Shown: positions 46,436 through 53,915 of the stretch, in pieces
Layout: every line of letters starts with the position of its first letter
Position numbering within the stretch: the stretch's first letter is position 1
Origin: Phenylobacterium glaciei
GTDB lineage: Bacteria; Pseudomonadota; Alphaproteobacteria; Caulobacterales; Caulobacteraceae
NCBI RefSeq assembly: GCF_016772415.1
Contig: NZ_JAGSGD010000001.1
Coordinates: 3,001,501-3,065,500, forward strand
Reading direction: 5' to 3'
DNA: 64,000 nt
Program-made: the position numbers and the translations under genes
Notes under the pieces: generated by a model
Database searches by the model: none
Told to the model about the DNA's origin: nothing
The model's input: the letters and a program-made list of their open reading frames with translations, nothing else

Positions 46436-46541
46436 CTAGAGCACGATGCGATCAGACGGGATCGTCTGATCGTTGAATCGTGCTTTAACTTCAAGAGTCT
46501 AGAGCCTGATTCAGGCTTCGAGAGAAGCCATCAGGCTCTAG
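46436..46541. repeat. Double-hairpin CTAG-bounded repeat, copy 3
   Basis: 106 bp, the same length as copy 2 and very similar. Hairpin A: AGAGCACGAT with ATCGTGCTTT (one mismatch) and inner CGATCAG/CTGATCG. Hairpin B: outer AGAGCCTGA/TCAGGCTCT, inner GGCTTC-GAGA-GAAGCC, both perfect; where copy 2 has a G-U pair this copy has A-U. The right CTAG contains the TAG stop of the leftward transporter gene. The left end lies 66 bp upstream of the pseI start. Confidence 0.9.
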
Positions 46542-48061
46542 GCAGGTCTGGCCCCCGGAGCCGCGAGGTCGGAGGCGTCGACACCGCCCTCGGTCTCCAC
46601 CACCACCGCTCCGAGAGCCGCGGCGTCGGCCAGCTTGGCGAGGTTGGCCTCGTGCCCCGCCCGGTCCAGGCGGTAGAACATGATGGCGCCCATGGCCATC
46701 AGGGCGAACAGCGCCGTCGCCGGCAGGTACATCAGGGCCAGGTTGGTCATGATCGAGGGATCGAGACTCTCGGGCTTGGCCTTCTCGGGCATGCCCACCC
46801 ACAGCAGCAGGAAGCCCGGGATGATGCTGGCCACCGAGCCCGCGACCTTCTGCAGGACATTGTCGGCCGAGAGCAGCAGGCCCTCGGAGCGGCGGCCGGT
46901 GGCGAGCTGGGACTCCTCCACCACGTCGGCGATCATCGAGGCGGTGAGGATGGCCGCGGCGGTGGCGAAGGCGCCGTAAAGGGTCCTGTCCAGCAGCAGG
47001 ATGGCGGTCAGCTCGCTGGTGCCGTTCATCTCATGGGGAATGATCCCCAGGAGACGCAGGCTGATGGGGGTCAGGGTCGTCGCCAGGGCCAGGCCCATCA
47101 GAATCATGCAGGCCCGCTTCTTGCCGTACCAGCGCGACAGCAGGGGCGCGAAGACCAAGGCGAGCAGGCTGCCCAGCATGGTCCCGGCGACGATGAAGGC
47201 CAGGTTCGCCGAGCCCATGCCCCAGAGGTAGGTCTGGAAATAGATGTTCAGGCCGCTGCTGAGGCCCGCCCCGACCCCGACGAACAGGGCCGAGAGGGAG
47301 ACCACCAGGAAGTTGCGGTTGGACATGGTCGCCAGCATCTCCCGGACCACGCCCAGGATGCCGATGCTGCGCGCCGCCGGCTGATGCAGGAACGGTATGA
47401 ACCTCTGGGTCGCCAGGCAGGCCACCAGGATCGAGAAGATCATCAGGCCGCCGACCACCAGGGCGTAGGGGCCGTAGCCCTCCGGATTGAGCTGACCCCG
47501 CACCTTCTCCCCATCGGGGCCGACGGTGTCCTTGAGGAACACCAGCCAGCCCATCACGGCGGCGGCGCTGCTGGCGAAGATGGCGAAGAAGTAGCGGAAG
47601 GTCAGCAGCTGGGTGCGGTCGTGGTAGGCCGGCGCCAGTTCGGGCGTCAGGGCCGTGGCGGGCACCTCATAGAGGCTGATGGTCGCCTTGGCCGCGATGA
47701 CCATGATGATCATATAGGCGGTGATCGCGCCGTCGGACCAGCCCAGCGGCGGGTTGAACAGGGCCACCAGGGTGATCGCGGCCGGCAGGGCGGCGAAATA
47801 CATGAAGGGATGGCGGCGTCCCCAGCGGGAGCGCCAGTTGTCGGAGATCTGCCCGATGAAGGGGTCCCAGAGCGCGTCGAAGAAGATGGTCACCGCCAGG
47901 CCGATACTGACCCAGTGCGGCGGCAGGCCGACAATCTGGTTGTAGTAGAGCAGCAGCAGCCCCATCAGCTGGGTCTTCACCCCGAACGCCACGGTGCCGA
48001 AGCCGTAGGCCAGCTTGATCGGCAGCGTCAGCTTGGGCCGTTGGGCCGCGACGTCGCTCAC
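46538..48061 (-). CDS. GPH-family sugar:cation symporter (MFS)
   Basis: A 507-residue protein with twelve membrane segments. LAYGFGTVAFGVKTQLMGLLLLYYNQIVGL, FFDALWDPFIGQISDN and the cytoplasmic WRSRWGRRHPFMYF are the glycoside-pentoside-hexuronide symporter hallmarks (the D in DALWDP binds the cation). A middle loop and extended C-terminus are normal. The substrate is probably a glycoside or an uncertain small sugar; no sugar hydrolase gene is nearby. Its stop codon is supplied by repeat copy 3. Confidence 0.88.
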   Translation of the reverse strand: MSDVAAQRPKLTLPIKLAYGFGTVAFGVKTQLMGLLLLYYNQIVGLPPHWVSIGLAVTIFFDALWDPFIGQISDNWRSRWGRRHPFMYFAALPAAITLVALFNPPLGWSDGAITAYMIIMVIAAKATISLYEVPATALTPELAPAYHDRTQLLTFRYFFAIFASSAAAVMGWLVFLKDTVGPDGEKVRGQLNPEGYGPYALVVGGLMIFSILVACLATQRFIPFLHQPAARSIGILGVVREMLATMSNRNFLVVSLSALFVGVGAGLSSGLNIYFQTYLWGMGSANLAFIVAGTMLGSLLALVFAPLLSRWYGKKRACMILMGLALATTLTPISLRLLGIIPHEMNGTSELTAILLLDRTLYGAFATAAAILTASMIADVVEESQLATGRRSEGLLLSADNVLQKVAGSVASIIPGFLLLWVGMPEKAKPESLDPSIMTNLALMYLPATALFALMAMGAIMFYRLDRAGHEANLAKLADAAALGAVVVETEGGVDASDLAAPGARPA

Positions 48062-48260
48062 AGGGCGTTCCTCCTTATATTTGGCCGAACCTCGCCCGAA
48101 TTTCGCGACCCGACCAAGTCACGTTCTGGCGCCCCCAGGCCTTGTGGCCAGGGGTGTTTTGCCGAAGTTGTCGCGGCATCATGTTGCGGCGATGTTTCTG
48201 GCGTACGCTGATCGCCGCCCCCAGGGTGCGCGAACGCGGAATCTCACCTACATAGGCCCT

Positions 48261-49271
48261 ATGTCCGAGACCAAAGCCCCCCGCTCCGCCCGCTGCCTGA
48301 TCGTCGGGTCCGGCCCGGCCGGCTACACCGCCGCGATCTATGCCGCCCGCGCCCTGCTGAAGCCCGTGCTGATCCAGGGCATCCAGCCCGGCGGCCAGCT
48401 GACCATCACCACCGAGGTGGAGAACTATCCGGGCTTCGCCGACGTCATCCAGGGACCCTGGCTGATGGAACAGATGCAGGCCCAGGCGCAGCACGTGGGC
48501 GCCGAGATCATCAACGACATCGTGCTGACCGCCGACCTGTCGCAGCGGCCGTTCCGGCTGACGACGGACTCAGGCGAGGTCTGGCTGGCCGAGACCCTGA
48601 TCATCGCCACCGGCGCCCAGGCCAAGTGGCTGGGCCTGGAGAGCGAGCAGAAATACCAGGGCTTCGGCGTCTCGGCCTGCGCCACCTGCGACGGCTTCTT
48701 CTATCGCGGCAAGGACGTGGTGGTGGTGGGCGGCGGCAACACCGCGGTCGAAGAGGCCCTGTTCCTCACCAACTTCGCCGCCAAGGTCACCGTGGTCCAC
48801 CGCAAGGATGAGTTCCGCGCCGAGAAGATTCTTCAGGAGCGGCTGTTCGCCAATCCCAAGGTCGAGGTGATCTGGGACAGCTCGATCGATGAGGTCCAGG
48901 GGGCTGTCGATCCCATGGGCGTCACCGGCGTGCGGCTGAAGAACGTCAAGACCGGCGCCACCCAGGAGGTCGCCTGCGATGGGGTGTTCATCGCCATCGG
49001 CCACGCGCCCGCCTCCGAGCTCTTCAAGGGTCAGCTGGACATGGACGCCGCCGGTTATCTGAAGGTCAAGGCCGGCACGACCTCGACGGCCGTGGCGGGC
49101 GTCTACGCCGCCGGCGACGTCACCGACGACGTCTATCGCCAGGCGGTGACGGCGGCGGGCATGGGCTGCATGGCCGCCCTGGAAGCCGTGCGGCTGCTGG
49201 CCGAGGAAGACCATGCCCGCGCCCACCATCCGATCAGCCACCACGAGGCCGAGAAGATCGGAACCTGGTGA
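48261..49271 (+). CDS. trxB: Thioredoxin reductase
   Basis: A 336-residue flavoprotein from the ATG at 48261. FAD motif VGSGPAGYTAAIYAARA, NADPH motif VVGGGNTAVEEALFL and the redox pair C140-A-T-C143 are all present, as is GVYAAGDVTDD. It transfers electrons from NADPH to thioredoxin. Length and motif order are normal, with a histidine-rich C-terminus (HARAHHPISHHEAEKIGTW). It is transcribed divergently from the GPH transporter; 199 bp separate them. Confidence 0.96.
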   Translation: MSETKAPRSARCLIVGSGPAGYTAAIYAARALLKPVLIQGIQPGGQLTITTEVENYPGFADVIQGPWLMEQMQAQAQHVGAEIINDIVLTADLSQRPFRLTTDSGEVWLAETLIIATGAQAKWLGLESEQKYQGFGVSACATCDGFFYRGKDVVVVGGGNTAVEEALFLTNFAAKVTVVHRKDEFRAEKILQERLFANPKVEVIWDSSIDEVQGAVDPMGVTGVRLKNVKTGATQEVACDGVFIAIGHAPASELFKGQLDMDAAGYLKVKAGTTSTAVAGVYAAGDVTDDVYRQAVTAAGMGCMAALEAVRLLAEEDHARAHHPISHHEAEKIGTW

Positions 49272-49337
49272 CGGGCGCGCCGCCCTGATCTACTCGAAGA
49301 CTTCCATTTCCGCCCCGAAGAGACGAGGCCGCGCGCC

Positions 49338-50639
49338 ATGACGAACCTGATCGTGAGAGGCGGACGCGCCCTGCGCGGAACCATCACGCCCTCGGCCAAC
49401 AAGAACGCGGTGCTGCCGGTTCTGTGCGCCACCCTGCTGACCGATCAGCCGATCGTCCTGCACCGGGTGCCGGACATAACAGATGTCCGCAAGATCCTGG
49501 ATTTCTTCGGGAACCTGGGCTCTTCCGTAGACATGGACTACGCCACCGGCACCCTGAAGCTGCGCCACGGCGAGGGGCTGGATCCCAAGGCCGCGCACCT
49601 GCCGCTGGGCATGCGCTCGACCCTGATGCTGATCCCCGCCCTGCTCTACCGGTTCGGCGCGGCGAGCATCGAGGAGGACGTCACCGGCTGCACCCTGGGC
49701 GTCCGCGAGATCGACCCGCACATCGAGGTTTTCGAAAGCTTCGGCGCGGACATCGACCGCAAGCCCGAGGCGATCTTCATCAAGACCCCCAAGGGCTTCG
49801 CCACCACCGACCATTGGCTGGACTACGCCTCGGTCACCACCACCGAGAACTTCATCCTCTGCGCCGCCACCGCCAAGGGCCGCTCGCAGATCACCAACGC
49901 CGCCTGTGAACCCCATGTGCAGGAGTTCTGCAGCTTCCTGACCATGATGGGCGCGAGGCTCGAGGGCGTCGGCGGCTCGCGGGTCATCGTGGAGGGCGTC
50001 AACAGCCTGTCGGGCGCCGAGTTCACCTTCGCCGACGACTTCCACGAGGTGGCGACCTTCCTGGCCATGGGCGCCATGACCGGCGGCGACATCGCGGTGA
50101 AGAACGGCTCGGTGGACCAGTTCCCCCTGCTGGACCGCACCTTCGCCAAGTTCGGCGTGGAGATCACCCACAAGGACGGCTGGAGCCGCGCCAAGGTCGA
50201 CGCCGGCGGCATGCGGGTGCGCCAGCCCTTCACCGCCAACATCCTGCAGAAGGTGGAGGCCGCGCCCTGGCCCTATGTGCCGGCCGACCTGCTGCCGATC
50301 TTCGTGGCGCTGGGCGTGCGCTCCGAGGGCCAGTGCATGTTCTGGAACAAGGTCTATGAGGGCGCGCTCGGCTGGTCCTCGGAACTGGGCAAGTTCGGCG
50401 CCCACTCCCTGCTGTGCGACCCGCACCGCCTGATCACCTTCGGCGGCAAGCCCCTGGTCCCGGCAGAGGTCGAAAGCCCCTACATCATCCGCGTGGCCAT
50501 CGCGCTGTTCATGCTGGCCGCCAGCATTGAGGGCGAGAGCACCATCCTCAACGCCACCCCCATCCAGCGCGCCCACCCGAAGTTCGTCGAGAACCTCAAT
50601 GCTCTGGGCGCCGATGTGTCGTGGGTGGCGGGGGACTGA
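49338..50639 (+). CDS. MurA-like enolpyruvyl transferase (paralogue)
   Basis: A 433-residue protein of the EPSP synthase/MurA fold. It keeps K22-N23 (SANKNAVLP), the active-site cysteine C118 (TGCTLG) and the aspartate in VPADLLPIFVALG. It differs from housekeeping MurA in many conserved places: MRSTLMLIP instead of MRASFLVLGP, and EIDPHIEVFESFGADI. It probably transfers enolpyruvate to a UDP-sugar, but whether it serves peptidoglycan or another pathway is open. No other cell-wall gene is adjacent. Confidence 0.82.
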   Translation: MTNLIVRGGRALRGTITPSANKNAVLPVLCATLLTDQPIVLHRVPDITDVRKILDFFGNLGSSVDMDYATGTLKLRHGEGLDPKAAHLPLGMRSTLMLIPALLYRFGAASIEEDVTGCTLGVREIDPHIEVFESFGADIDRKPEAIFIKTPKGFATTDHWLDYASVTTTENFILCAATAKGRSQITNAACEPHVQEFCSFLTMMGARLEGVGGSRVIVEGVNSLSGAEFTFADDFHEVATFLAMGAMTGGDIAVKNGSVDQFPLLDRTFAKFGVEITHKDGWSRAKVDAGGMRVRQPFTANILQKVEAAPWPYVPADLLPIFVALGVRSEGQCMFWNKVYEGALGWSSELGKFGAHSLLCDPHRLITFGGKPLVPAEVESPYIIRVAIALFMLAASIEGESTILNATPIQRAHPKFVENLNALGADVSWVAGD

Positions 50640-50654
50640 GCGCGAGACGCTGGA

Positions 50655-51089
50655 TTACCGCCGTCCGGGGATCGCGCGCTTGATCTGCAGCAAGGGCACG
50701 AGGGCGAATCCAAGCTGAGCGGCCAGGCCGATGGCCCCCGGACGCGACAGGAAGGCCGCAAGATAGTCCCCTGGCGTGCGCCCGAACAGCAGGACCGACA
50801 TCCCCAGTTCCAGCAGCATCAGCAGGCCGAACCCGACTCCGCCCATCGTCAGGCGTGGGGCAACCGCCGGCGGGATCTGGAAGACCCTGACGCACCAGGC
50901 CGAGGCCAACCAGCTTACCGCCAGGATCAACGGCGCCTCTATCGTCACGGCCAGGGTGTCGCCCAGGCGCGGCGCCACCAGCAGGGTGCGCACGGTTCCC
51001 AAGGCGAAAGCCACCGCGAATACGATCGCGACATAGGCCACCCCCGCCCAGACCCCGCCACCGGCCGCGGGCTTACCCCGGCCGGTCAC
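50655..51089 (-). CDS. Four-helix membrane protein of unknown function
   Basis: A 144-residue protein starting at a GTG at 51089. Hydrophobic segments are VWAGVAYVAIVFAVAFALG, TIEAPLILAVSWLASAWCV, MGGVGFGLLMLLELGMSVLLF and IGLAAQLGFALVPLL. I see no motif. The GTG lacks its own ribosome-binding site but overlaps the stop (GTGA) of a 20-codon ORF that has one, so expression is probably by translational coupling. It converges on the MurA-like gene. Confidence 0.7.
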   Translation of the reverse strand: MTGRGKPAAGGGVWAGVAYVAIVFAVAFALGTVRTLLVAPRLGDTLAVTIEAPLILAVSWLASAWCVRVFQIPPAVAPRLTMGGVGFGLLMLLELGMSVLLFGRTPGDYLAAFLSRPGAIGLAAQLGFALVPLLQIKRAIPGRR

Positions 51090-51148
51090 GCGACCATCGC
51101 GAGCTGCAGGGTTCCGGCGGCGAGGACAGGGGTGCGGCTTGAGTGCAT
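51086..51148 (-). CDS. 20-residue leader ORF coupled to the membrane gene
   Basis: ATG at 51148 with AAGGGA 8 nt upstream; the product MHSSRTPVLAAGTLQLAMVA ends in a TGA that shares bases with the GTG start of the next gene. The downstream start has no ribosome-binding site, which supports real translation of the leader. It could be a regulatory leader or simply a device for re-initiation. A sequencing frameshift joining the two is the other possibility. Confidence 0.45.
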   Translation of the reverse strand: MHSSRTPVLAAGTLQLAMVA

Positions 51149-51263
51149 GGTCTTGGTCCCTTCACGGCACACTTAACCCACAGCAGGCCCCGTGCCTTGA
51201 GCCCGGTCAAGGCCGCGCCAACTCCGCAAGCGCGATCAACGGCGCCTGCGCTAACCTCTCTCC

Positions 51264-52091
51264 ATGAACCGGCCCGTCACCCGCGAGAGCTATGCCCGCC
51301 GCCTGAACCGGGTGGCCGAGCATATCTGGGCGCATCTGGATGAACCGCTGGACTTGGCGGCGCTGGCCGAGGTGGCCTGCCTGTCGCCGTTCCACTTCCA
51401 TCGCATCTACCGCGTGCTGATCGGCGAGACCGTCACCGAGACCGTGAGCCGGCTGCGGCTGCAGCGGGCCTCCATGGAGCTGGCGCGGAGCACCACGCCG
51501 ATCTCAGAGATCGCCCGGCGCGCCGGATACGCCTCGAACCCCGCTTTCACCCGCGCCTTCCGCACCGTCTATGACCTTGCCCCCGCCGCCTTCCGGGCCG
51601 CGCGGCGCGCCACACCCGGAGTCAGCCCCATGCCCGTCGAAATCCAGGACCGCCCCGCTCTGCGCATCGCCACCGTGCCGCACCGGGGACCGCCGCAGCT
51701 GATCGGCAAGGCCTTCGACCGGCTGATGGCCTGGGCCGGACCCAAGGGCGTGGTGATGCCGCCGGCCGTGGGGGTGGCGGTCTATCTGGACGACATGTCG
51801 GTGGTTCCGGCCACCGAACAGCGGGCCCTGGCCGGGATCACCGTCGGGCCGGAGGTCGAGAGCGACGATGTCGTGACAATCCATGAGGTCGCCGCAGGCC
51901 GCTATGCCGTACTGCTCTACCGCGGCGCCTACGCCCAGATCGGCAAGGGCTACGAGGAACTGTTCGGCTGGCTGCCCACCAGCGGCGAGGAGCCGGCCCA
52001 CGCCCCCTGCGTCGAGATCAACCTCAACGACCCGCGCAAGACCGCGCCTGCCGATCTGCTGACCGAGCTGTGCCTTCCCCTGAAATCCTGA
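51264..52091 (+). CDS. AraC-family regulator with GyrI-like effector domain
   Basis: A 275-residue protein. Two helix-turn-helix motifs occupy residues 15-110 (LDLAALAEVACLSPFHFHRIYRVLIGETV and ISEIARRAGYASNPAFTRAFRTVYDLAPAAFR). The C-terminal half (about 120-275, PVEIQDRPALRIATVPHRGPP, then YAVLLYRGAYAQIGKGYEELFGWL) is a GyrI/SOUL-like ligand domain as in Rob and BmrR relatives. It likely senses small hydrophobic compounds. The GNAT gene follows 17 bp downstream. Confidence 0.92.
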   Translation: MNRPVTRESYARRLNRVAEHIWAHLDEPLDLAALAEVACLSPFHFHRIYRVLIGETVTETVSRLRLQRASMELARSTTPISEIARRAGYASNPAFTRAFRTVYDLAPAAFRAARRATPGVSPMPVEIQDRPALRIATVPHRGPPQLIGKAFDRLMAWAGPKGVVMPPAVGVAVYLDDMSVVPATEQRALAGITVGPEVESDDVVTIHEVAAGRYAVLLYRGAYAQIGKGYEELFGWLPTSGEEPAHAPCVEINLNDPRKTAPADLLTELCLPLKS

Positions 52092-52108
52092 GGGGGTAAG
52101 CTGGCGGC

Positions 52109-52597
52109 ATGATCCGACATGCCAAGCCCGCCGACCACGCCGCGATCCGCGAGATCAATATCGCCGCCTTCGGACAGCCCGCCGAGGCCGACCTGGTGGA
52201 GCGCCTGCGGGCCGACGGGGACAAGGTCTTCGAGCTGGTGGCCGAGGAGGACGGCGCCGTGGTCGGTCACATCTTCTACAGCCGGCTCTGGGCCGACAGT
52301 GTCCACCTCTATGCGGCGTTGGCGCCCATGGCCGTGCGCCCCGACCTGCAGAAGTCCGGGATCGGGTCGAAGCTGGTGAAGGCCTCCATCGACACCGCCC
52401 GGGAGTTCGGAACCCACGCGGTCATCGTCCTGGGCCACCCGGCCTACTATCCGAAGTTCGGATTTACGCCCGAGGCTGCGGCCAAGGTGAAGGCCCCCTA
52501 CTCCGGCAGCCCGGCCTTCATGGCCCTGGAGATCGAGGACGGGGCGCTGGCCGAGCCGGTGCTTGTGGCCTATCCGGACGCCTTCAATCCCACCTAG
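52109..52597 (+). CDS. GNAT-family acetyltransferase (YhbS-like)
   Basis: A 162-residue protein. MIRHAKPADHAAIREINIAAFGQPAEADLVERLRADGD opens it, VVGHIFYSRL is strand 4, and the acetyl-CoA loop is LQKSGIGSKLVKASI. The stretch IVLGHPAYYPKFGFTPEAA is the typical end of YhbS-like proteins. The substrate is unknown. It is probably co-transcribed with the AraC/GyrI gene, and overlaps the SleB-type gene tail-to-tail. Confidence 0.9.
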   Translation: MIRHAKPADHAAIREINIAAFGQPAEADLVERLRADGDKVFELVAEEDGAVVGHIFYSRLWADSVHLYAALAPMAVRPDLQKSGIGSKLVKASIDTAREFGTHAVIVLGHPAYYPKFGFTPEAAAKVKAPYSGSPAFMALEIEDGALAEPVLVAYPDAFNPT

Positions 52598-53697
52598 TCC
52601 GGCGCCGGCACGGCCAGCGGCGCGGTCTCCGTCGCCACCGGGGCGTCCATGGCCGCCAGGGACTCGTTGATCTTCTTGATCTCTTCCGGGGTCGGCTTGC
52701 GGCGCGGGGCGAAGATGGTGCCCAGCACGCGGGTGCGCTCGCCGCCGACCGCCAGGGGATCGACGACATTGTAGGTGCGCACCTCGCCTCCCACCGACAA
52801 GGTGATCTTGCGGCCGGCCGGCACGCCCTGCCCCTCTGGATCGAGCAACCCCTGGGTCCGTTCGTCCAGGCTGCCGAGTATGGCCGCCGAGAGATAGGCC
52901 TCGCCGCCCGCATAGCGGCCGGTGAAGGCCGGCGGCTCGCCCCAGGGACCGGTCCAGCGATAGAAGATGTGCGCCCCGATCTGCTTCATCTTCACCAGGG
53001 TCGGGGCCCAGTAGGGCGCGACATACTGGGCGTGATAGTGGGTCGCCGAGCCGACCCCCTTGGCCACGAAGCCATTGAGAGCATGACGGGCGACATCCTG
53101 CGCCCGCAGCCACAGGTCGGGCTGCGGCGCGCGGGCCAGGGATCCGTCGCAGGTGAAGGTGAACTGGCAGCCGGTGGCCCGCGCCGCCCCCTGATAGACT
53201 ACGCCGCAGACCGACTTCGGATAGGCCGGATGACGCAGACGGTTCAGCACCACCTGGGCCACGGCCTCCTGGCCCAGCTCCGGCTCCCGGGCCGACTCGT
53301 AGTAGACCGCCTGGGCTAGGCACTTCAGCGCCCGGCTCCCGTCCTGGGTGTCGACCGCCAGCTTGAAGGGCTTCATCGGCCGGATCGGCAGGGTGGAGAA
53401 CGGCCGCAGGGCGTTGATGTCCTCGGCGACAGCGTCCACCGCCGTACCAAAGCCCAGGTCGGGCGGCGTGCGGAGGTCGAGGCTTGCCCACCCCTCCGGC
53501 CGGCCCCACAGGTCGGGGCCATGATGGGGATCGTGACGTCGAGCGAGCGCCAGCATGGCCGGGTCCATGTCGGCGGTCAGGCGCGCCAGGCCCTTGTCGG
53601 AAAGGTTCTCGCTGACGCTCGCCATCCCCTGCAACCGCCCGGCGCCGCGTGGGACGTAGTAGGTGGTCGCGCACGCCGCCAGCAGACTCCCGGCCAC
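52594..53697 (-). CDS. Cell-wall hydrolase of the SleB/Hydrolase_2 family
   Basis: About 367 residues. CLAQAVYYESAREPELGQEAVAQVVLNRLRHPAYPKSVCGVVYQG, CQFTFTCDGSL and THYHA are the Hydrolase_2 signatures, the glutamate in YYES being the presumed catalytic acid of these lytic transglycosylase-like enzymes. The N-terminus ends in LLAAC, a lipobox. The GTG at 53697 falls inside the hydrophobic core of that signal. The frame continues upstream (LPHHRRAGLILAVAGSLLAAC) without ATG, GTG or TTG, so the real start is unclear: CTG, or a frameshift. Confidence 0.82.
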   Translation of the reverse strand: MAGSLLAACATTYYVPRGAGRLQGMASVSENLSDKGLARLTADMDPAMLALARRHDPHHGPDLWGRPEGWASLDLRTPPDLGFGTAVDAVAEDINALRPFSTLPIRPMKPFKLAVDTQDGSRALKCLAQAVYYESAREPELGQEAVAQVVLNRLRHPAYPKSVCGVVYQGAARATGCQFTFTCDGSLARAPQPDLWLRAQDVARHALNGFVAKGVGSATHYHAQYVAPYWAPTLVKMKQIGAHIFYRWTGPWGEPPAFTGRYAGGEAYLSAAILGSLDERTQGLLDPEGQGVPAGRKITLSVGGEVRTYNVVDPLAVGGERTRVLGTIFAPRRKPTPEEIKKINESLAAMDAPVATETAPLAVPAPD

Positions 53698-53915
53698 GGC
53701 CAGGATCAGGCCGGCGCGGCGGTGGTGAGGAAGGCGGAGGCTCAGCGTCGGGGCTTTCGGTGATTTCCGGGTCGGTCAGTCTAGCCAGGAAGGCGGCGAA
53801 GGTTCGACCGCAACCGGCGAAACCCAGGAAGGCTGCGTTTATCGCCGGTTGCGCGTCTCGGCCAGCGGTCCCACTCTCCACACATTAAAATTCAGGACCA
53901 CGGGGAGCCGATCCT

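Noticed and set aside
51950..53881. A 643-codon minus-strand frame covering the SleB-type gene and its GNAT neighbour
   Set aside because: Low-complexity Arg/Gly/Pro composition and conflict with three well-supported genes; it does not explain the missing start of the SleB-type gene either.
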